Source: an uncultured Bacteroidales bacterium (GTDB lineage: Bacteria > Bacteroidota > Bacteroidia > Bacteroidales > Paludibacteraceae). From it: DNA of 25,279 bases. The translations under genes and the position numbers were made by a program. Where the stretch lies: NCBI GenBank assembly GCA_946184195.1, contig CAMHEP010000006.1:1-25279 (forward strand). Reading direction: 5' to 3'. Under the pieces are notes generated by a model, which was not told where the DNA came from, did no database searches, and saw nothing but the letters and a program-made list of their open reading frames with translations. Of this stretch, positions 21,722 through 25,279 are shown piece after piece. Positions within the stretch are counted from its first letter, which is position 1. Every line of letters starts with the position of its first letter.

Positions 21722-22360
21722 TTATCTGATGAAATGCATGGGGTGCCACTCTTCACGTTGTGGTACCTCCGGTGCATGCTCTCCGCGCAGTCCTTTGAGC
21801 ATCCATGCTAAGTTATGTGCCAAGGTGCGCATGGTTTGCATGCCCTCTATGTCCTCAGCGGCTTGACCGGCTTCTCTTCCGTATGCGATGTTCCAGTATT
21901 GCGAAGTGGCAAGCGGCATATTCATCATCTGAAGAGGCATCTGCAATGACTCAAAGGCGGAGGTTGCTCCTCCGCGACGGCATATCGTCACGACGGCTGA
22001 TGGCTTGTTCTGGACAGACTCGCCATTCGAAAAGAAACTACGCTGCATCACGCTCAATAAGGCTCCGTTGGGTTGACCATAATAAACAGGAGAACCGAAT
22101 ACGAATCCGTCCGCTTCTGCATAACGATTACCTATCTCATTGCACACATCGTCGTTAAAAATGCAACCGCGATGACCGTCCGCATAGGGTTGTCCGCTTT
22201 TGCAGCGACCGCATGCAATGCAACCACGGATAGGCTTCGTGCCTATCCATACAATCTCACTATCTATGCCTTCTTCATTCAATACTTTGGCTATCTCACT
22301 GAGTGCCATGTGGGTGTTGCCATTCTTGCGCGGACTTCCGTTGATGAGTAATACTTTCAT
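21722..22360 (-). CDS. Flavodoxin-family NAD(P)H-dependent FMN reductase / iron-sulfur flavoprotein-like
   Basis: A 212-residue flavodoxin-fold protein. The N-terminal MKVLLINGSPRKNGNT contains the FMN phosphate loop (8-16). GSPVYYGQPNGAL (near 89-101) is the second flavin loop. Cys47, Cys50 and Cys53 in GCIACGRCK, with Cys66, resemble the cluster-binding cysteines of iron-sulfur flavoproteins; whether a cluster is bound is not certain. It would transfer electrons from NAD(P)H to a quinone or other acceptor. It is transcribed alone from the promoter at 22573, with a leader of about 200 nt that includes a tandem repeat and a palindrome. Confidence 0.85.
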   Translation of the reverse strand: MKVLLINGSPRKNGNTHMALSEIAKVLNEEGIDSEIVWIGTKPIRGCIACGRCKSGQPYADGHRGCIFNDDVCNEIGNRYAEADGFVFGSPVYYGQPNGALLSVMQRSFFSNGESVQNKPSAVVTICRRGGATSAFESLQMPLQMMNMPLATSQYWNIAYGREAGQAAEDIEGMQTMRTLAHNLAWMLKGLRGEHAPEVPQREEWHPMHFIR

Positions 22361-22440
22361 ATGGGTTTTTGATGATTTTTATTTATATGTTTTCCTCGCT
22401 TTTTCCCTGCTATTGCCGTCCATTATCCCTACATCTTCCC

Positions 22441-22484
22441 CGATACATACACGATACATACACGATAGATATACGATAGATATA
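22441..22484 (+). repeat. 11-nt tandem repeat, four copies in two variants
   Basis: CGATACATACA occurs at 22441-22451 and 22452-22462, followed by CGATAGATATA at 22463-22473 and 22474-22484. The block lies in the predicted untranslated leader of the reductase mRNA and abuts the palindrome. Confidence 0.9.
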
Positions 22485-22485
22485 C

Positions 22486-22501
22486 GTTAGATTAATCTAA
22501 C
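22486..22501. promoter_or_regulatory. Perfect 16-nt palindrome, possible operator
   Basis: GTTAGATTAATCTAAC is its own reverse complement and lies between the tandem repeat and the reductase promoter, about 65 nt downstream of the predicted leftward start. A dimeric repressor site is a reasonable reading, but no regulator gene is adjacent. Confidence 0.45.
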
Positions 22502-22572
22502 CTCATCATACTCAGAACGTGATTTACGGCTGTTTACCAATAGGTATAAGTTTGCTTGTTTCATACGTGTTG

Positions 22573-22604
22573 CAAAGTTACAATAATTAATTAATATATG
22601 CAAA
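22573..22604 (-). promoter_or_regulatory. Leftward promoter of the flavodoxin-family gene
   Basis: On the minus strand TTTG (22601-22604), 20 nt and TAACTTTG (22573-22580) predict a start near 22566. This gives a leader of about 205 nt. Confidence 0.75.
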
Positions 22605-22609
22605 TTTTA

Positions 22610-22641
22610 TTTGTGTACGTCGTGAAAAATTTGTACCTTTG
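22610..22641 (+). promoter_or_regulatory. Rightward promoter of the helicase gene
   Basis: TTTG (22610-22613), 20 nt and TACCTTTG (22634-22641) predict a start near 22648, about 45 nt before the ATG. Its upstream box is 5 nt from that of the leftward promoter. Confidence 0.8.
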
Positions 22642-22692
22642 CAACCGATTTGTGTATCAACTCACTCGTCCTAATCAACAAGTGTTTATAGC

Positions 22693-25011
22693 ATGGATTT
22701 CTTGGAAAAACTGAATGATAGTCAACGGGCAGCGGTGGTCTATAACGACGGCCCGGAACTGGTGATTGCCGGTGCCGGATCGGGGAAAACACGCGTCTTG
22801 ACCTATAAGATAGCCTATCTGCTCGCCTCGGGAGTACCTGCCAACCGTATCTTGGCGCTCACCTTTACTAACAAAGCCGCGCGTGAGATGAAGGAACGTA
22901 TCCATCGTTTGGTAGGCTACGAGAATGCCAAGTACCTATGGATGGGGACTTTCCATGCCATTGCCACGCGTATCTTGCGCCATGAGGCTGCGGAGTTGGG
23001 CTTTACCCGCGATTTTACTATTTATGATACGACGGATAGCAAGTCGCTTATTAAGCAGATTGTCAAGTCGAAAGGGCTGGACGATAAGGTTTATAAGCCA
23101 ACCACCGTCTTGGCTCGTATATCCTCGGCAAAGAATCTGCTGGTGGATGTGGACCATTATGCCGCAGATACGAATATAGCCAAACAGGACCGCTTCGACC
23201 GATTATATGAGATGCCGGATATATATCGCTTATACCAGTTGCGGCTCAAGGCGGCTAATGCCATGGATTTTGATGACCTCTTAGTTAATCTGGTATGGCT
23301 GCTACAGCATAACGATGCCGCTCGTCTGTACTATCAGCAGATGTTCCATCATGTGCTGGTGGATGAGTATCAGGATACCAACTATGTGCAATATCTCCTG
23401 GTGCGTATATTAGCCGAACCTGAAAATAAGGTCTGCGTCGTGGGTGATGATGCGCAGAGTATCTATTCGTTCCGTGGGGCTGACATCCGTAATATCCTCA
23501 CTTTCCGCAATGGATATGCTGACGCACAGATGTTCAAACTGGAGCAGAATTATCGCTCCACGCAGACTATCGTCAAGGCGGCTAACTCCCTTATCCATCA
23601 TAATGAACACCAGATATATAAGGAGGTTTATTCGCAGAAAGAAGAGGGCGACAGGCTGATACTCACACCCTATATGTCTGACCGTGACGAAGCGGCCGGC
23701 GTCACCGAGCAGATTAAGGACGAGAAACGGCGTGCGCGCTCCCGAGACAACGAGCAGGAGCATGTCTTTACCTATAACGATGTGGCAATCCTATACCGTA
23801 CCAATGCGCAGTCTCGAGCTTTCGAGAATGAACTGCGGCGTGAGAATATTCCGTATCGCATCTACGGAGGTACCAGCTTCTACCAGCGTAAGGAGATAAA
23901 GGATGCTATCGCTTATTTCCGATTGGCTGTGAATCCCAAAGATAACGAAGCCGTCAATCGTATCATCAATTTCCCCGCTCGCGGTATCGGCGAGACAACT
24001 CTCAAGAAGGTGAGCGAAGCCGCTATCATTGCTGACTTGTCTATGCTGAACGTCATCGCTGACCCTGATTCGGCTCATTTATCCGTCAATGCCGGCACGG
24101 CAAATAAGCTGCGTGCTTTTGCTGCGAAGATAGCCGAGTATGCCTCCCGTACGGACACAATGAATGCCTATGATTATGCTGAGTTCGTGCTGCGGGATAG
24201 CGGCGTTCTTACAGCTGCTGCCGCAGCCGCTGCTACGCGTCAGGCAGAAGAGGTCGACAGATACGAGAACCTGCAGGAATTGCTCACCGGTATACAGGAG
24301 TTTGTGGACCGTCGTACAGCAGAAGGTATAGACTTTACACCCATTCAGGATTTCCTCTCCGAGGTATCGCTACTCACCGACCAGGATGAGCATGTGGACG
24401 ACCCGACACCGAGAGTCACACTCATGACGGTACATGCCGCTAAAGGATTGGAATTCCCGATTGTTTTCATCGTGGGACTCGAGGAGACGCTCTTTCCAAG
24501 CCAAATGTGTTCAACCGAAAGTGAAATAGAAGAAGAGAGACGCCTGATGTATGTCGCTGTCACACGGGCTATGGAACGCTGTTATATCAGTTATGCCAAA
24601 CAGCGTTTCCGCAACGGTACGGTCACTTTCTCCTCGCCCAGCCGATTCCTTAAAGACATAGATCGGACTTACGTCCAATTTATGCAACCTGCCTCGCAAC
24701 CCTCATTCGGCGCAGAACGTTCGCGTTGGAGCGGAATGTCGTGGGGACAAACAAATCCATCATATCCTACGCAGAGACCTCTTTCTACTCCGAGTGCTCC
24801 AAGAAAATTAAGCCCTCTCTCGACCACGACACCCGCTGCCGTCACAGCCTCATGGACTGCCGGAGATAGAGTGAAACATCGCGTGTTCGGCGAAGGCACG
24901 GTGCTCAGTGTGTATCGCGATAATGATAATGAGAAGATAGATATTCAGTTTGACGACCAGGGAAAGAAAACTCTCCTTCTCGCTTATGCTAAATTGGAAA
25001 AAATAAATTGA
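22693..25011 (+). CDS. pcrA: ATP-dependent DNA helicase, PcrA/UvrD type
   Basis: A 772-residue superfamily 1A 3'-5' helicase for nucleotide-excision and mismatch repair and for clearing recombination or transcription intermediates. Motif Q LNDSQRAAV is at 7-15, Walker A GAGSGKT at 27-33, motif Ia TFTNKAAREM at 57-66, and Walker B VDEYQDTN at 223-230. Motif III VGDDAQSIYSFRGAD, motif IV LEQNYRST, motif V TVHAAKGLEFPIVFI and motif VI AVTRAMER follow. The disordered linker after about 665 is followed by the Tudor-like C-terminal domain (GDRVKHRVFGEGTV to LEKIN) that contacts RNA polymerase in PcrA/UvrD. The DUF1846 gene starts 2 nt after its stop. Confidence 0.96.
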   Translation: MDFLEKLNDSQRAAVVYNDGPELVIAGAGSGKTRVLTYKIAYLLASGVPANRILALTFTNKAAREMKERIHRLVGYENAKYLWMGTFHAIATRILRHEAAELGFTRDFTIYDTTDSKSLIKQIVKSKGLDDKVYKPTTVLARISSAKNLLVDVDHYAADTNIAKQDRFDRLYEMPDIYRLYQLRLKAANAMDFDDLLVNLVWLLQHNDAARLYYQQMFHHVLVDEYQDTNYVQYLLVRILAEPENKVCVVGDDAQSIYSFRGADIRNILTFRNGYADAQMFKLEQNYRSTQTIVKAANSLIHHNEHQIYKEVYSQKEEGDRLILTPYMSDRDEAAGVTEQIKDEKRRARSRDNEQEHVFTYNDVAILYRTNAQSRAFENELRRENIPYRIYGGTSFYQRKEIKDAIAYFRLAVNPKDNEAVNRIINFPARGIGETTLKKVSEAAIIADLSMLNVIADPDSAHLSVNAGTANKLRAFAAKIAEYASRTDTMNAYDYAEFVLRDSGVLTAAAAAAATRQAEEVDRYENLQELLTGIQEFVDRRTAEGIDFTPIQDFLSEVSLLTDQDEHVDDPTPRVTLMTVHAAKGLEFPIVFIVGLEETLFPSQMCSTESEIEEERRLMYVAVTRAMERCYISYAKQRFRNGTVTFSSPSRFLKDIDRTYVQFMQPASQPSFGAERSRWSGMSWGQTNPSYPTQRPLSTPSAPRKLSPLSTTTPAAVTASWTAGDRVKHRVFGEGTVLSVYRDNDNEKIDIQFDDQGKKTLLLAYAKLEKIN

Positions 25012-25013
25012 CC

Positions 25014-25279
25014 ATGAAGATAGGTTTTAACAACGAGAAATATGTGCGCATCCAATCGGAACATATCCGTGAGCGTATTCAGCAGTTTGATAATAAATTG
25101 TATCTCGAGTTGGGAGGTAAATTGTTTGATGATTACCATGCCAGTCGAGTGCTCCCGGGTTTCCAACCGGATAGCAAACTCACCATGCTCGCACAGCTGT
25201 CTGATACGCTGGAGATTATAATCGTCATCTCGGCGATGGATATCGAGCGTAATAAAGTGCGTCAGGACTTGGGTATCAC
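25014..25279 (+). CDS. DUF1846 family protein, N-terminal part (cut by window edge)
   Basis: The first 88 codons are visible and open to the end of the window. The product begins MKIGFNNEKYVRIQSEHIRE and continues with LYLELGGKLFDDYHASRVLP, PGFQPDSKLTMLAQLSD and IIIVISAMDIERNK, which is the conserved N-terminus of DUF1846 proteins (about 500 residues). These are structurally characterised but lack a settled function. It starts 2 nt after the helicase stop and is probably co-transcribed with it. Confidence 0.85.
   Translation, partial: MKIGFNNEKYVRIQSEHIRERIQQFDNKLYLELGGKLFDDYHASRVLPGFQPDSKLTMLAQLSDTLEIIIVISAMDIERNKVRQDLGI

Larger units (their letters stand above)
22361..22692. promoter_or_regulatory. 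Divergent intergenic region between reductase and helicase
   Basis: This 332-nt gap holds two back-to-back consensus promoters (22573-22641), a four-copy 11-nt tandem repeat (22441-22484) and a perfect 16-nt palindrome (22486-22501). No RNA gene or riboswitch that I recognise is present; in particular no FMN-riboswitch core was seen. Confidence 0.7.

Noticed and set aside
22361..22566. FMN riboswitch in the long leader of the flavin reductase
   Set aside because: None of the conserved FMN-aptamer core sequences was seen; the leader is dominated by the tandem repeat and palindrome.

Overview
The window is chromosomal DNA from a member of the Bacteroidota, most likely order Bacteroidales. Evidence: a short primary sigma factor (286 aa) of the Bacteroidota type, a GldD lipoprotein, a Bacteroidota-type putative porin, a group II PcrB-like prenylglyceryl phosphate synthase, and repeated Bacteroidota promoters of the form TTTG-N19/20-TAnnTTTG. 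No genus is claimed.

Layout. (1) 1-590 holds the end of a type II-C-like CRISPR array: 47-nt repeats, five 30-nt spacers, and a truncated last copy. Next to it is a tracrRNA gene on the opposite strand with its own promoter, anti-repeat and terminator. The array and tracrRNA promoters are divergent. No cas gene lies in the window; they are expected beyond the left edge. (2) 591-1078 has no convincing gene. It contains a tRNA-3'-end-like fragment, a large inverted repeat made of CTGACAG units around an A/T-rich core, and a short direct repeat. (3) 1079-5110 runs rightward: a consensus promoter, tRNA-Arg(TCT), a structured spacer, a 124-nt C-free leader, rpoD, a GT35 alpha-glucan phosphorylase and a strong terminator. 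(4) 5110-5408 is a repeat-containing intergenic region with a possible leftward transcript. (5) 5409-16800 is a tightly packed leftward set of nine genes: mannose-1-phosphate guanylyltransferase, glycogen debranching enzyme, GT4 glycosyltransferase, GH57 glycosidase, putative porin, ClpA/ClpC-like unfoldase without a middle domain, thioredoxin, outer-membrane barrel protein and a small ribbon-helix-helix-like protein. Only one consensus promoter was found for them, upstream of the first gene. (6) 16976-21696 is a rightward operon of overlapping genes: gldD, pcrB-like, tadA, a 7TM-HD (PgpH-like) c-di-AMP phosphodiesterase and dusB. (7) 21722-25279 has a leftward flavodoxin-family reductase and, from a back-to-back divergent promoter, a rightward PcrA/UvrD helicase followed by a DUF1846 gene cut by the window edge.

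Functionally, glucan phosphorylase at 2459 and the debranching enzyme/GT4/GH57 block form a glycogen (alpha-glucan) storage module, split by the Clp/thioredoxin/outer-membrane block. The rightward operon mixes tRNA modification (tadA, dusB), second-messenger turnover and membrane/gliding-type functions. The most distinctive material is the CRISPR/tracrRNA edge and the non-coding DNA between it and rpoD.
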